This document shows, one piece after another, positions 1-12,969 of a stretch of DNA of 64,000 nucleotides; within the stretch, counting starts at the first letter, position 1, and each line of letters starts with the position of its first letter. The stretch covers positions 606,489,677 to 606,553,676 of the forward strand of contig NC_081405.1 of NCBI RefSeq assembly GCF_030272615.1, written 5' to 3'. The notes under the pieces are model-generated. The model worked only from the letters and a program-made list of their open reading frames with translations, searched no databases and had not been told where the DNA came from. The translations under genes were made by a program, and so were the position numbers. The DNA is from Cryptomeria japonica. Lineage: Eukaryota; Streptophyta; Pinopsida; Cupressales; Cupressaceae.

Positions 1-120
1 ATTTCTCAAAAATAGATTTAAAGTTCTGCACAAAAGTTTTCATGTCCAATATCCATGACTCAAGTAATGAGGCAGCAACCTCACTTTCAGTCTTCATCTG
101 GAATGCCAGTTCTTCCATTG
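1..120 (-). pseudogene. Element E ORF B, fragment left of the LARD insertion
   Basis: On the minus strand 120-1 is open in the frame that joins 31335 when the LARD and one CATTG copy are removed. The join reads ...STIDAMEELAFQMK.... The 40 codons are helical (…SLLESWILDMKTF…), matching the coiled-coil character of the upstream part. The ORF continues off the window. Confidence 0.65.
116..120. repeat. Left target-site duplication of the LARD (CATTG)
   Basis: CATTG directly precedes the LTR start TGTAATACCC and matches the bases after the right LTR. Confidence 0.85.
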
Positions 121-577
121 TGTAATACCCTGCCAGGAAACCCCGAAGGGATAAAGCTAAAACACTCAAATGGAGTGTAAATATTTTTTTTTAATAATAA
201 TAAGGCACAACATTAAGATTCCTTGGAGCTATCTAACACTTAGATAACACAGCGAAAGATTAAACGAACCTAAGGAATTTCCCAACGTGATTACGTAAAT
301 TAACACCTAACTCAACTAGCAACATTTGATCCAATTAAGCAGGATATCTTAATTACATGTTGTTACTTGGAACATGGATTAAATTTGTTCAGTGAATTAA
401 TGATATAGAAATTAGGAAACGTTCATCTATTATGGTTGGAGTTGAGGCTAACATGAGGAAATTTACCCATAGAAGTTAAAACATAGATAACATATGAATT
501 CATCCATTAAGGTTAAAATATAGTTATCTTGATGAGTTCATCCAAATTAGTTAAAATATAACTAATAAGATGAAGTT

Positions 578-582
578 CATTT
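578..582. repeat. E1 left target-site duplication (CATTT)
   Basis: Matches 8410-8414. The LARD LTR sequence is continuous when E1 and one copy are removed. Confidence 0.9.
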
Positions 583-1841
583 TGTAGCGTCCTAAAATTG
601 TGACACTTGCAATTTCGACTGCATTTGGGTCTTCACGATGGCGATGCAACACGGAACCTGAATGGAGACCCCGAAACTTGTTCATGACATCAAAAACTGC
701 ATTTTTCAGCACCCTGGCCTGATCCTCCTTGTACCCCGCTGTCCCTGGAGGTGGGACCATGGCGCCCAATGCCCTGGTCCTTCAGGACTAGGGCACCCAG
801 TGCCCTGGTCCCCCAGGACCATGGCGCCCAGCGCCCTGGTCCCTGGCCCTATTTTGGGCCCGGTCTCTTATGGGGCTTCGGGTCTTTAAGTTTGCAAATT
901 GGAAAATAATCTTCCTAGGTCGGCCTAAGGTCGGGAAAATCAGTCTATCAGCCCTAATTAACAAATATATAAACTACATTTCCCCTCTCAAAAGGAGGAG
1001 GAGATATGTGTGCAAAGACGTGGAAACGATATTCAAACATTCAAGCATTCAAGCATTCAAGCATTCCTTCAAGCAATTGATCATTCTAAGTCTCCATTCA
1101 AGGCTAAGTGTTGCATTCAAGACAAGGATTCAACCATTGAAGAGGAGATCACTTACAACACATTACATACTACATACATTACACCTTCACATGTAAGAAT
1201 ACAAACATTCTTACAACAAGGTATCAGTACTTGTTTACATTACAAACATTTACATTTACAGCATTCTCATTTCTTGGTTAATTCCAAAACCGGGGTTTGA
1301 CCTAAAGGCAAACCCCTCATCCCTAACCCCCCAATCATCCTCTCTTTTCTATGTGTAGGTTGCAGGTACACGGCTATAATTGAAGATCTGGAATCCTTGT
1401 GCAGAGACGAACAGATCCACCTTCGTTTCGCGGATTTTTCGGAGGACCGTGTGCACGCCGGGCGCCATCGTCCCGTCAACTTTCACTCAAATTTGAAGAA
1501 CAGCACCGTCTCGACATTTTACTGCTAATTCCAGGTCTGCAGCTTCATATCATATTCCTATCTTTGTTTATAAGTGAATCTTTCCTACTTTACATGCATT
1601 CCTAGCTTAATCTTTCTATCCACATTTCTTTACAAAAGAGGGTATCCTTGATGTCCTAACCCTTGAAACTCATATAGAATCCAATCTTGCATTGCGTGGG
1701 ATTGGATCTTATGGGTTTCAACCCCTCTTTTGAATGTAAAGTCCCTCCTAAGTGAAAACCATCAACCCTAGTGACTCTCCCTTCTCTCTCCTTGGAGTTG
1801 GGGAGGAGAGAATGACTAGGGTTCGATTTTTCCGCTTTACA
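583..1841 (+). repeat. E1 5' LTR (1259 bp)
   Basis: Begins TGTAGCGTCC and ends CGCTTTACA. A TATA-like AATATATAAAC is at 964-974. Three 31-bp GC-rich units at 755-785, 786-816 and 817-847 share a GCCCTGGTCC core; the 3' LTR has one unit, which accounts for the 62-bp length difference. A variant of the GGACCGTGTGCAC hairpin module lies at 1443-1475. Frames inside the LTR are shadows. Confidence 0.92.
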
Positions 1842-1844
1842 TTT

Positions 1845-1863
1845 TGGTGAACCCGACGTGAAC
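1845..1863 (+). other. E1 primer-binding site
   Basis: TGGTGAACCCGACGTGAAC starts 3 nt after the LTR. The same site follows the E2 LTR. The complementary tRNA 3' end would end in ...GGGTTCACCA; I have not assigned the tRNA. Confidence 0.75.
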
Positions 1864-3026
1864 ATCCTCATTCTGATTATTCATGGTTAGATCTAAAAAA
1901 ATTGCTTCCTTAATCACATTTCCATGTTTGATCTTTTGCAAATTTTAGAGGCTAATTGCATAAAAACCCTAAAATTTTCTTTTTAAGTAATTAAACTTGT
2001 GAAATGTTTAATTGTTAATGCTTGTTTCAGATCTACCCTTCTATTGCAAATTGTTAATTCATATTTGTGCTTTAATTCTGAAAATTAAGTGGTTAAGTGT
2101 CAAAACCCTAATTTTTAGAACCCTCTTGATTCAACCTTTGACTGATAATTTCACTAATCAAAACACTTCCAAATCGGCTGTAATTTTGGATTCCGCAACA
2201 AAATCACAATATCTTTCATCCCTGAAAATTTGGAAAAAAGTTGCGAGGACCGTGTGCACCTCGAGCGCCATCGTCCCCGACATTTTTTCCGAAATTTCGG
2301 GAGCTAGATCTTACTGTATTTTTCTGCTAAAATCCAGAATTTTGGCTAATTTTATCAATTCTAACACCTTCAAAATTAAGGTCAAAGTTGGTCTAGCGAT
2401 TGCTTGGATTGAGGCTTATAATCATTCAAAAATTGTTGAAATTGAAATTTTTATCAAAATTGTGTTTCTTACAGTCTTAAATCTGAAAAGTGTGTTAGCA
2501 TTCATTCAAAATTTCAGTGCTTTATTCAAATTTTTGCAGTTTGTGAATTTTGAAATTAAGTGTTTAATTACAACAACTTTGATTTCCACTTTCAGATTTG
2601 AATTTTGCATGAAATCGAGTCAACTTTTAAACTTCAAAGCCTGCATTGCTTTCAGCATTCCCTCTAAATTCATAAAATTCAAAATTTCAGTTTCCCTCTC
2701 TTTTTCAAAATTCAAATTTTGCATCTTTCAACGATCTTGGTAGGATTCAATTTTGAGATTACAACTTTAATTTGGCCTACCTACAGATCATAAAATCACT
2801 CGATTTTTTCAGATTAGCTTTAAAATCATCATAACTTTCATCCCTGAAAATTTCGAAAAAATTTGCGAGGACCATGTGCACTCTGTTCGCCACGGTCCCG
2901 GACATTTTTTCTGAAATTTTGAGAGATTGTCCTGATTGTATTTAATAGCTTAAATCTAGGAGATTGGCTGATTTTATTGAAATTTGCTACCTCTAAAATT
3001 CAAAATCTTCTCTCTTTCTTTAGTGC
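1864..3026 (+). other. E1 leader with two copies of a hairpin-bearing module
   Basis: AT-rich untranslated leader. Modules at about 2205-2312 and 2825-2930 each run 'CATCCCTGAAAATTT' ... GGACCRTGTGCAC ... YGTCCC ... GACATTTTTTC. The same module lies in the E2 LTRs. The open frame at 2012-2743 is low-complexity and is not taken as a gene. Confidence 0.6.
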
Positions 3027-6000
3027 ATGAGTTTTACAACAATAAGCCCTACTTACACTATTCTCGTTAGACGAAGCCTTAGAATTAAGTCTTTCCAAGG
3101 TTTAATTACTGAGGAGATGGAACCTAATTTGAATGGCCTCTTTAATGAGGACATGGGTAATTCCTCTAATCCTCTTAATGATGAAGAAGCTCTCCATGAG
3201 GTTTCTGTAGAACAACTTTCAAAATTGGATAACCAATTTGATGATTTTCGACAATGGATGTCTCAAGAATACCCCGACAGTGAAGCTCTTTCATTAATTG
3301 AGGGTCTAAAACGTATGGTTCAAAGTGATAAGAATGGAATTGATATTTTGTGTGGTATTGCACACATTGTGGATTCGAATGTGATGCCTATGAAGAGTTG
3401 TACCGAAACCTTAGGTTATACACAACCTCCTACTCAAGTCAATCATTCTATTCCTTTGATGACTCCTATTGCTAGTATACCTACTTTTACATCAAACATA
3501 ATGACTACTTCAATCCAAGACATTCCTCCTATGATCACTAGTCATGGGGGCAATCCCTCTTCTGCAATCAACCCTCTTCCTTCATTCAATCCAACTTCTT
3601 CATTCATTCCTTCAATGAGTGTTCCTCTTATATCTCCACAAATGAACATGACGCAAGGGGGCAATTCATTTAACCATTCCATTCCTCCTTGTAGTGTTCC
3701 TCCTGTCCAATCATCTCCTATGACTAACTATCATAGTGTCCCACCACCTTACTCTCTACTTCTTTCAATAACATAACACCTCCATCACAATCTAACACAT
3801 CTAATATGAACTCTTCGACTGAAGTGACCATTAACAATCTTGCACAAACTGTCTCTTCTTTACAGCAACAAATTGCCTCTATGAATCAATCTAAGTTTAG
3901 TGTGCCCACATTTGATGTTGCGAGCCCACTTTCTCTTGACATTGTTCGAGCTATCCCCCCTAAACATGTTGAAATTCCACATTTGGAGCTTTATAATGGT
4001 AAGGGTGATCCTCTAACACATGTTAAGACCTTTCAAACGATATGTACCGATTTTGCTTATGACCAAAGGTTGCTTGCAAAACTATTTACTAGAACATTAA
4101 GAGATAAAGCCCTACAATGGTATTGCTCGTTGCCTTCCTATTCTATTACTTCTTTCGAACAACTTGCAAATGCTTTTATTCAACAATTTCAAAACAATAT
4201 AAGTCCTAAAGTTACTTTGATTGATTTAATGCATTGTAAACAAGGTGTTAAAGAAAAGGTGACTGATTTCATTGGTAGATATAAGCATTTGTATGCTCAG
4301 ATTTCTTTTCCAGTGCCTGACAATGATATTCAAAGAATCTTCATTTCTAATTTACAAAAAGATATTAGAGAAAAACTTCTGTTTTCTGAGTTTACTTCTT
4401 TCCAACAGTTGTGCGCAACTCTTCATAATTATCAACTGACTGTGAGTCAAATGGAACAAGCAAATCCTATGACTCCGAGTGATAAGGGTGATAGTAGTCA
4501 ACAACCATTTGGGAAGTTTAAACCGAACAGAGAGTCCATTAAATTCAATGAAAACATCATCAACAATGTGAATGCAGCATCAGGTGTGCCTCCTATTTCT
4601 AAGTTTTTCAAGAAAGAAAGAAAGTTTACTCCTTTGAATGAATCATTGCATAGTATTATGAATAAGTTATTGGAACAAAATGTGCTTACTCTTCCTCCTA
4701 TAAGGCAAATAGATCCTGCAAAGATTAATTTGCCCTATTTTGATAACAAATCTTTTTGTCAATTTCATCGTCATCCTGGGCATGATACTGAAAAATGTTT
4801 TTCTTTAAAGGGTAAAATTCACGATTTGATTGATAATAACACTATCTCTGTTTCTGGTGTGAATGATAAAGGCAACACATCTGTAGCTCCTCCTAACCAA
4901 AATCTTCAGATTTTTACTGATCCATTGCCTTCTCATACCTCTAATGCGATTGATACTACTGATTCCTCTGTCTCACCTGATGATCTTGTGTCTATGACTC
5001 CTAATGTGATTAACTTTGTGGAGCAGCAGAAAATCCTTAAAGAACCTTCCATCACATTTGATTCCAGTGAAACTATCAGGGCACCTGATGGTCCTTTATA
5101 TATAGTTGCAAAAGTCAAGAATACACCTTGCCGTGGGGTGCTTATTGATCCTTCTTGTATGGTTAATGTCATTACTGAAGAATTTCTTTTTACTTTGCAA
5201 TTGAATCAAGTAATCTATAATGAAACAAATGTGGTTGTGAAACTATTTGATGCATTTTCTTCTCCTGCAATTGGTTCTATTACATTACCTATTGAGGTCC
5301 ATAACAAATCCCTTGATGTGGACTTTGCTATTATTCCATCATCTGAACAATTTCGTGTGAAGCTAGGCTATCCTTGGCTATCTTCCATGAAAGCTATTGC
5401 TTCTCCTATTCACAAGTGTTTGAAATTTCCCCATAATGGTGAGGTTGTTACTGTCAATCATAGCCTCTTTAAACCTGCTGAAAGAACTTCTAGTGTTCCT
5501 ATTGATTACTTTTGGCCTAAACAATTCCAATCTCTTCCTCCGCGAAGTGATCATCTTTTCAAATCTTATCAAAAGTGGAAAAAAGATATGATCCTATCTC
5601 TAAGTGAACCTAGAACACCCAAACTTGACATTCCTATTGTTCTTGAGAAGGAAGTTCTTCCTTTGAAAGATAAAACTAATGTCTTTCCTCAAGAAGATTC
5701 CCAACCCATCCCTATGAATGTGACTATGCCTATATCTAATAAACTTCCTAAAAGTAGACCTATCCCTCCTCGTCATGATGGACTGGGTCTCCTTCCTAAA
5801 CCAAATATTCCTCCTTTATATGGAGCAGTTCCTCCTCCTTCCTCTTATGGAGAGAAGAGACCTTCCTCTTTTCCTATTATTCAACCTAAGAGACCACAAC
5901 CTAAACACCCAAGTGATAAGGATGAGAACATTCCTCCTCCTCAATCTCCTAATCTTCCTACTAAGACTAGATGAAATCGTTCTGCACGTGAACGCCGATG

Positions 6001-6421
6001 AAAGTGTCATCTTAGAGCTCAGGCAGCTGCTTCTCAAACTTTGCAATCCCCAAAAACACCTTCAGCTAGTATTATTCCATTTTCTCCTCAGCCAAAAATT
6101 GAGCCAAAATCTCCTAAACATAAGATGCATGATGGTCTTGATCCTGTGTGAGTTAAAGATCCTATTTTTATAAATCTTGATGATGATATAACTGAAAATG
6201 TTATTCATGATGAAAATGTTATTCCTGTTCATTCTGATAGTGAATATGAATATGTTGATGTTGATAACCATTTATCTAACGCATTTTCTAAAGCACTTAT
6301 CCTAGCTCCTAGACAAGAACATCGTGGCTTGGGATATGAACATAGCCCTTGTTTGGATCTTGTGATAGCTCCATCTGCTGTGTTGGATGTTCCTCCTCTA
6401 GCGTGTTTCCTACCTTCCTGA
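3027..6421 (+). pseudogene. E1 gag plus degenerate protease polyprotein (frameshifted, three TGA stops)
   Basis: The frame starts at ATG 3027 (249 codons, rich in Pro/Ser/Thr/Asn at its end), slips by one base near 3750, and continues in the 3806-5974 frame. Counting from Met 3806, residues about 60-205 form a Retrotrans_gag domain (HLELYNGKGDPLTHVKTF, ALQWYCSL). A zinc-binding CQFHRHPGHDTEKC follows at 318-331. A retropepsin-like fold at about 425-540 has IDPSC at 448 where a protease needs D-T/S-G. The C-terminus is Pro-rich. TGA at 5972, 5999 and 6149 interrupt a frame that otherwise runs to about 6421; each fits a CGA to TGA change (as in RSARERR-TGA). The likely role is capsid/nucleocapsid. 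The protease is probably inactive. Confidence 0.8.
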
Positions 6422-7197
6422 AATATTGATCAGCAAGATCGGGGGGTAGATGACGTGCTAGACTAGTTTCATTAGCATAGCAGATTCTCTCCTCCTCTCT
6501 TTTGTTACTTCTTCTATGTGTTATTCTCATTCTTCTATTTGTTGTCCTTAGTGTTGTCTACTTGAGGATGATGCAAAGCATTGAGATCTCTTTTGGTCTC
6601 TCTCATGTTGACTCAAAAGACACATGTGTTCCCTTCTTCTAGGTGATCTTCCTTGATTGGGGAATGAAGAACAATTATGCATACATACATATGATATACA
6701 TGAATTATCATACAGCATACTGACCCCGAGGAAAGCGAAGTCACCTTGTGCTTTGTGTTTTTTGTCTATTATCCTTGGGCTTATCTCACACTTGGGGGCT
6801 AAATCCTTGTGGTAACGTGCTCCTTTCCCTTTTTCATTTCTTATATGTATCACTACCTTAAAGCAATCACCCCCGGTGAGGCTTGTGCGATCGCTTTAAC
6901 GTAGGGGGGCATACATCTCGTCCATATCTTTTCAAGATACTTGAAAATTTCTTGACAAATTTAGCTTTGCCTTGGAAATTTTGATATCTTTCTTGCATGA
7001 CTCATAGTGAGGGAACCTTACTACTGACAGTCATGGTTCTCCCTTGTGATCTTCCCTTTTACTTTGTCAATTGAAGTCGTAAGATCCTTAGTCCACTGGG
7101 GGCTTGGTGTATCTTGCCTCCTTGACGTGGTGAAAGTCCTTCAATGTTGTTTCCTTGTACTTTACTGGAAGTATGAGCGTACGCTTATACTCCCGCT
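6422..7197 (+). other. E1 3' untranslated region
   Basis: No pol remnant is visible. A short 'GGGGGGCATACAT' segment (6905-6917) resembles 'GGGGGGGCATACA' near the 3' end of E2 (59961-59974). Confidence 0.55.
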
Positions 7198-7212
7198 AAA
7201 GTGGGGGCTAAA
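7198..7212 (+). other. E1 polypurine tract
   Basis: AAAGTGGGGGCTAAA directly before the 3' LTR; the same sequence precedes the E2 3' LTR. Confidence 0.85.
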
Positions 7213-8409
7213 TGTAGCGTCCTAAAATTGTGACACTTGCAATTTCGACTACATTTGGGTCTTCACGATGGCGATGCAACACAGAACCTGAATGGAGACC
7301 CCGAAACTTGTTCATGACATCAAACACTGCATTTTTCAGCACCCTGGCCTGATCCTCCTTGCACCCCGCTGTCCCTGGAGGTGGGACCATGGCGCCCAGC
7401 GCCCTGGTCCCTGGCCCTATTTTGGGCCCAGTCTCTTATGGGGCTTCGGGTCTTTAAGTTTGCAAATTGGAAAATAATCTTCCTAGGTCGGCCTAAGGTC
7501 GGGAAAATCAGTCTATCAGCCCTAATTGACAAATATATAAACTACATTTCCCCTCTCAAAAGGAGGAGGAGATATGTGTGCAAAGACGCGGAAACGATAT
7601 TCAAACATTCAAGCATTCAAGCATTCAAGCATTCCTTCAAGCAATTGATCATTCTAAGTCTCCATTCAAGGCTAAGTGTTGCATCCAAGACAAGGATTCA
7701 ACCATTGAAGAGGAGATCACTTACAACACATTACATACTACATACATTACACCTTCACATGTAAGAATACAAACATTCTTACAACAAGGTATCAGTACTT
7801 GTTTACATTACAAACATTTACATTTACAGCATTCTCATTTCTTGGTTAATTCCAAAACTGGGGTTTGACCTAAAGGCAAACCCCTCATCCCTAACCCCCC
7901 AATCGTCCTCTCTTTTCTGTGTGTAGGTTGTAGGTACGCGGCTATAATTGAAGATCTGGAATCCTTGTGCAGAGACTAACAGATCCACCTTCGTTTCGCG
8001 GATTTTTTGGAGGACCGTGTGCACGTCGGGCGCCATTGTCTCGTCAACTTTCGCTCAAATTTGCAGAATAGCACCGTCTCGACATTTTACTGCTAATTCC
8101 AGGTCTGCAACTTCATATCATATTCCTATCTCTATTTATAAGTGAATCTTTCCTACTTTACATGCATTCCTAGCTTAATCTTTCTATCCACATTTCTTTA
8201 CAAAAGAGGGTATCCTTGATGTCCTAACCCTTGAAACTCATATAGAATCCAATCTTGCATTGCGTGGGATTGGATCTTGTGGGTTTCAACCCCTCTTTTG
8301 AATGTAAAGTCCCTCCTAAGTGAAAACCATCAACCCTAGTGACTCTCCCTTCTCTCTCCTTGGAGTTGGGGAGGAGAGAACGACTAGGGTTCGATTTTTC
8401 CGCTTTACA
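7213..8409 (+). repeat. E1 3' LTR (1197 bp)
   Basis: Near-identical to 583-1841 except for two fewer 31-bp units and scattered, mostly transition, changes. It directly follows the polypurine tract. Confidence 0.92.
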
Positions 8410-8414
8410 CATTT
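8410..8414. repeat. E1 right target-site duplication (CATTT)
   Basis: Directly follows the LTR end ...CGCTTTACA and matches 578-582. Confidence 0.9.
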
Positions 8415-9357
8415 ATTAACGTTAGATTGTAATATAACATAATGAAGTTCATCCATTAGGGTTAAAATATAGGTAACTTAATGAGTTCGCCCATTATAGT
8501 TAAATAAGGTTAATATGATGAAATTCATTTTTTAAGATTAATATATAAATAACTAAATGAGTTCACCCATTTTATTTCAATTATAGCTATTGAGATGAAG
8601 TTCATTTATTAAGATTAAAATGTAGATAACAACATGAAGTTCATCCATTAGAATTACAATTTAGGTGATATGACGAGTTCATCCAATACTTTTAATCCAT
8701 TCATTGTGTTCAAGTTTACATTAACACATGCCATGCATCTTGTTCCAAAATGTACTATAATTTCATCATAACTAATGAGTTCTTTCATGCATACTTAGTT
8801 GTATCATCATTAACTGAAATTGATTACAGTCCTTCATGATCCATTTATTGCATTTAAAAGATGACTACATACATGCATTACGATAATTCTCATCTAACCC
8901 ACTTATATATTCTATCCAATTATCATCCATACATGCGAGCACTATCCATGAAACATGAGAGACAAAAACATCACATAACACAAAAATGATCTCAGAGTTC
9001 ACCCCTAGAGGGCTACATCTCCAGGTCTACTCAACTGCAAGACCCCTCTGGTAATTAATTAAGTTATAGTTACATAGGGTTCACGTCATTTACATTCCTG
9101 CCTTTTAGACGAGCACAACAATATACAAATGACCGCTGCGGTCAACAAAACCTAAATGATCCCTACATAGGAACGGATCCATATGAGCATATTAAAAGCT
9201 AATACAAAGGTCCATTGCCAGACGGTACTCTAACTAGGATCCTGACCAACCTAGGGCCAACCATAATTCAGGTAGACAATAGGGTCTAAACAAACATATC
9301 AGGTCTTGCCATTACTTTAAACAAAAGCGAGTACAACAATTAGAACTTGCGACATCA

Positions 9358-9563
9358 ATCACCAAAGAAAATACAATCTTTTCCCATATTGATTTAAACA
9401 TTTAAAGGTTGATCAAGTTTTCTAAAATGATCTAAGTCATTTTTAGTAATCTATCTACTTATCACCAAAGAAAATACAATCTTTTCCCATATTGATTTAA
9501 ACATTTAAAGGTTGATCAAGTTTTCTAAAATGATCTAAGTCATTTTCAGTTATCTATCTACTT
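9358..9563. repeat. 103-bp tandem duplication in the left LARD LTR
   Basis: The unit beginning ATCACCAAAGAAAATACAAT occurs at 9358 and again at 9461. The right LTR has one copy (about 28376), so the duplication arose after insertion of the LARD. Confidence 0.9.
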
Positions 9564-10221
9564 TGTCTAAAAAAAACATGACATTTATGGTTTAGTAACT
9601 CACTATAGTTCATTAACATCATACAAAAACATAATTACGTTATTATGAATTTCCAAACAAAATCACAAGAATATAATTAAATAAACATTAACCAACTAAA
9701 TATGATATTTAATCTTCAATTAAAACATCATTGTCATACTAGTTCTAAAATAATTCCTCCAAATTCGTCTTTCCAGAACCAAGTTACACTATACAGATCA
9801 AGGAAATATATATTTAAAGAAACCAAATATAGATAATCCATTCCCAAATTAATAGATTATTTCCTTGCGCACATGAAGAAAAATACCAAAATTAACTATT
9901 AATTAACATATATCTTTATTAATCCAAGATTAATAAAATATAACAAATTAACAATTGAAAACCAATATTAACAAATTAAGTATTTAATTAGTAAAATATT
10001 CATTAATAATAAAATAGAATTTGAATATTAATTAATGTATATTTTCCATTATACAAATAATTAATAAGAATTTAATAATAATTTATTACTTAATGAACAA
10101 TTAATCATAATTTTAAAAAAATTAAATAAAATTACATTTATTGTAATATTAAATTATTATAAATTTTTTTTATTAAAAAAATATATTAAAAAAAAACCAC
10201 GGTTTAAAAAAAAATAATATA

Positions 10222-10400
10222 AAGTAAAGGGGGGGGGTTCCACGTGGACCCCATGTGGCCCCCATGGTAGCTCACACTACCATTGGTAGCGCTGCTACCA
10301 AATGGTAGCAAGCGGCTGCCATGGGCAGCACTGCTACCATTTGGTAGCAAGCACTACACCCTGTGGTGGGGGTTTATCCCCGCCATGAGGGTTCTTGCCC
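10222..10400. repeat. GC-rich inverted-repeat cluster in the LARD LTR (left copy)
   Basis: A G-run followed by repeated GCTACCA and TGGTAGC half-sites and GCTGCCATGGGCAGC that can form several hairpins in otherwise AT-rich DNA. The right copy is at about 29145-29330. Confidence 0.7.
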
Positions 10401-11522
10401 TTTTTCTTTTGTTTTATTTTTATTTTTTGTAATTTTTTTTTTTTTTAAATTAATTACTGTCAAGAAACACACAGTAATAAAAAAAATACAACCTCCGGAG
10501 ACTTTAAATTTAATTTTCTAGCAGCATGGTTTTCTCACATTTTTCAAATACTCAGATGAGGAAAAAATTTCTTTCAATCAAACACCATCATGGCAAGGTA
10601 AGATTGTTTTACACAAATTTAATATCAAATCAAAACCCCATAAAAGTAAAACAATAATAAACTAAAAACCCCCAAATTTTCTTTCATTCACAGTCACTGA
10701 AATATATTTTTCCAGAATGTTTAAAACAACAGTATGGGAAATTTTATTGCAAGAACATGATTTTTCCAAATACCCAATAACTTTCCCCAATATAAAGCAA
10801 TGCAAACCTATTTTTTTTCAAAGTTGAAACTCAAATCTGAGAACATTCATGGTTTTTTTTTTTAAACCCAGCATTTCATGAAGAACAACAAAACATCATT
10901 TTTTATTTAACAACGAAATAAAAAAAGTAAACAAGAATCCTACCACCTTTAGCATTCCTGGCGAGATTTCGAAGAAGAGCCCCAACTTGCAGCTATAGAA
11001 ATTCATCCTTGCCCAAAAACCCCAATTCTCTCGATCAAATTATTTTTTCCCCAAAAAAAATCAACCCCCAAAATGTTTTTCCAACCTAGGTTAAAAGAAT
11101 GAAATTTCGACCTAATTTTGAATTTCAAATTTGAGCACTTTTTTAAATTAAAAAAAAAATGAAAATAATCATTATTTTCAACTATTCAAATAATCTAACT
11201 TGCTTTTCTAATTAAAATTAAAATGCTTCTCTCTCATTTAATTATTAACTAAGCTAACATTTATTTTTCACAATATTGACGGGGATAAAATATTTTAATT
11301 AAATTAATTCTCAAAATCACTCTTTCACACTAAATCAAAATATATATGAATAAAACTTACTTTTCTAATCAAAATTGATTTTCTTGAATAAGTAAAATTA
11401 ATCTTTCTTTTCCAAAACGCAAAAGAGATTAACTTATTTCTATTTCAAATAACCTTAAATCTTTCCTTTTTAAAACGCATAAACTAATTAAATTTGATAT
11501 TTAAAATTAACCATTAAACTAA

Positions 11523-11775
11523 ACTCGCGACAAACATAAATAAAGCGATCTTTTTAAATTAATGATTATTCACATAAAAGAAACTTATTTATTTTAATTC
11601 CTCAATTACTAATGCGTAAATGAACACATTAAATTAAATTAAATACTTAAACTTGCTACAACCATAAATATAGCGATCTTTTTTAATTAATGATTAATCA
11701 CCTAAAAGAAACCTATTTATTTTGATTTCTCAATTACTAATGCGTAAATGAACACATTAAATCAAATTAAATACT
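11523..11775. repeat. ~125-bp tandem duplication shared by both LARD LTRs
   Basis: Two adjacent units each contain 'CTCAATTACTAATGCGTAAA' (about 11602 and 11729) with matching flanks. Both LTRs have the pair, so it predates insertion. Confidence 0.7.
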
Positions 11776-12288
11776 TAGGATAAAGTACTCCATTTTACCA
11801 TAGGTAAGGTACGCAAACCAAGAAAGTCCACCAATCACATGATATGCAAACCCATACGAAAAGGAAACCGACGGACCACACACGACACTCACTTGATCAT
11901 GGCTAAGGCAAGATGAGGGTTTTACGACCACCTAATCCAAATCCTAAGGATGAAAAAGGTATACTCAACCCTGCGAATCCCGATGGAGACGAACCTCACA
12001 CCTAGGCGGTATCGTACCTGCAATCTCCTGCAACCATGAGTCACGCAAGCATACATATATATACATATTCAATGAAGGCGTTAGCTCGAGATTTATAACA
12101 AGAATTAGGGAAACAATTAAACTTACACAAGAATCGATGTGAAAGCACAATAACAGGTATGCACAATATTCATATTATCCAATCTACAACATTACATAAC
12201 GGTAATTCAACCATTCAAGAATGCCACATAGGAAAAGTCAACCAAAGTCAAATCGATGGTACAAGGCTGACTAGGGTAGGGCACTACA

Positions 12289-12304
12289 TTTCTCCCCCCC
12301 TAGG
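12289..12304 (-). other. LARD polypurine tract
   Basis: The minus strand reads CCTAGGGGGGGAGAAA directly before the 3' LTR start TGTAGTGCCC, the expected position for plus-strand priming. Confidence 0.8.
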
Positions 12305-12965
12305 CTTCGACTTACTCTCGGAAGTCATAAGGCTAGACAGAAATCATGCACACGTATTAGCCCTGAAACTCATTTAACAATTATAAGTTTGCACATATGA
12401 ACCTTTCCGTAAATAAATGAAACATTATTGGTAAAACCTCTAAGAATGTCCATATTCCTAGGCAAGATACCTCTAAAGACATACACTTCTTAAAATATTC
12501 TAGGAATTATCCCCAATCATAGCAGAGAAACAAGAATTTTCTTCCCTTCAATACACCAATCAAAGCACTAAAAGAGGTAAACCACAATTACCATACTCAT
12601 TCTACCAAGAAGGACAAGAAAACATGTCATCATGATCGATTTCCTTTACCATTACATCTTTTACAAAACTTTATCGCATAGAACTAGCTTCAAATATAAA
12701 TTCCTACAACCATAAATAAGAGTAACGTAAATAACTCAATTTGTTTACACTTTCCAGGCATAAAAGAACCTTTACAATGACAATGTCCCATAACATAGTG
12801 ACAAGTTAATGCCATTTAATCCATGATTTCACATAATAACCATCCACATAACTAGAATTGCGCAACACAAAAGGCCACATGTGAGCATGTCTAATGCTCG
12901 GTCAAAGATAACATGCACGATCAACATCTCTATGCCTGATCTTAAAACAAATAACCTGATCATAA
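12305..12965. other. LARD internal region, 3' part (non-coding)
   Basis: AT-rich sequence between the polypurine tract and the DNA transposon. I see no domain or long frame. Confidence 0.6.
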
Positions 12966-12969
12966 ATAT

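Larger units (their letters stand above)
583..8409 (+). mobile_element. E1: gag-only Ty3-gypsy (Tat-like) retrotransposon
   Basis: LTRs at 583-1841 and 7213-8409, with a perfect CATTT duplication at 578-582 and 8410-8414, inserted in the LARD 3' LTR. The element has a primer site, a leader, one decayed gag/protease-like frame and a polypurine tract. It has no reverse transcriptase, RNase H or integrase, so it must have moved with enzymes supplied by another element. Its primer site and polypurine tract are the same as those of E2 (49191-61840). Confidence 0.9.
121..12288 (-). repeat. LARD 3' LTR (left copy), interrupted by E1
   Basis: The LTR sequence is 121-582 plus 8415-12288. E1 and its CATTT duplication lie between. 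Removing E1 restores the sequence seen in the right LTR at about 27420-27450. This copy has a 103-bp tandem duplication (9358-9460 and 9461-9563) that is single in the right copy near 28376, and it lacks the right copy's (TA)n tract. Confidence 0.85.

Noticed and set aside
870-1300. Paired frames in the E1 LTR
   Set aside because: Present twice only because LTRs are duplicated; no codon-level conservation or domain.
2012-2743. 243-codon open frame in the E1 leader
   Set aside because: Low-complexity Phe/Ile/Lys/Ser-rich translation of AT-rich DNA overlapping the repeated hairpin modules; no good start context or domain.
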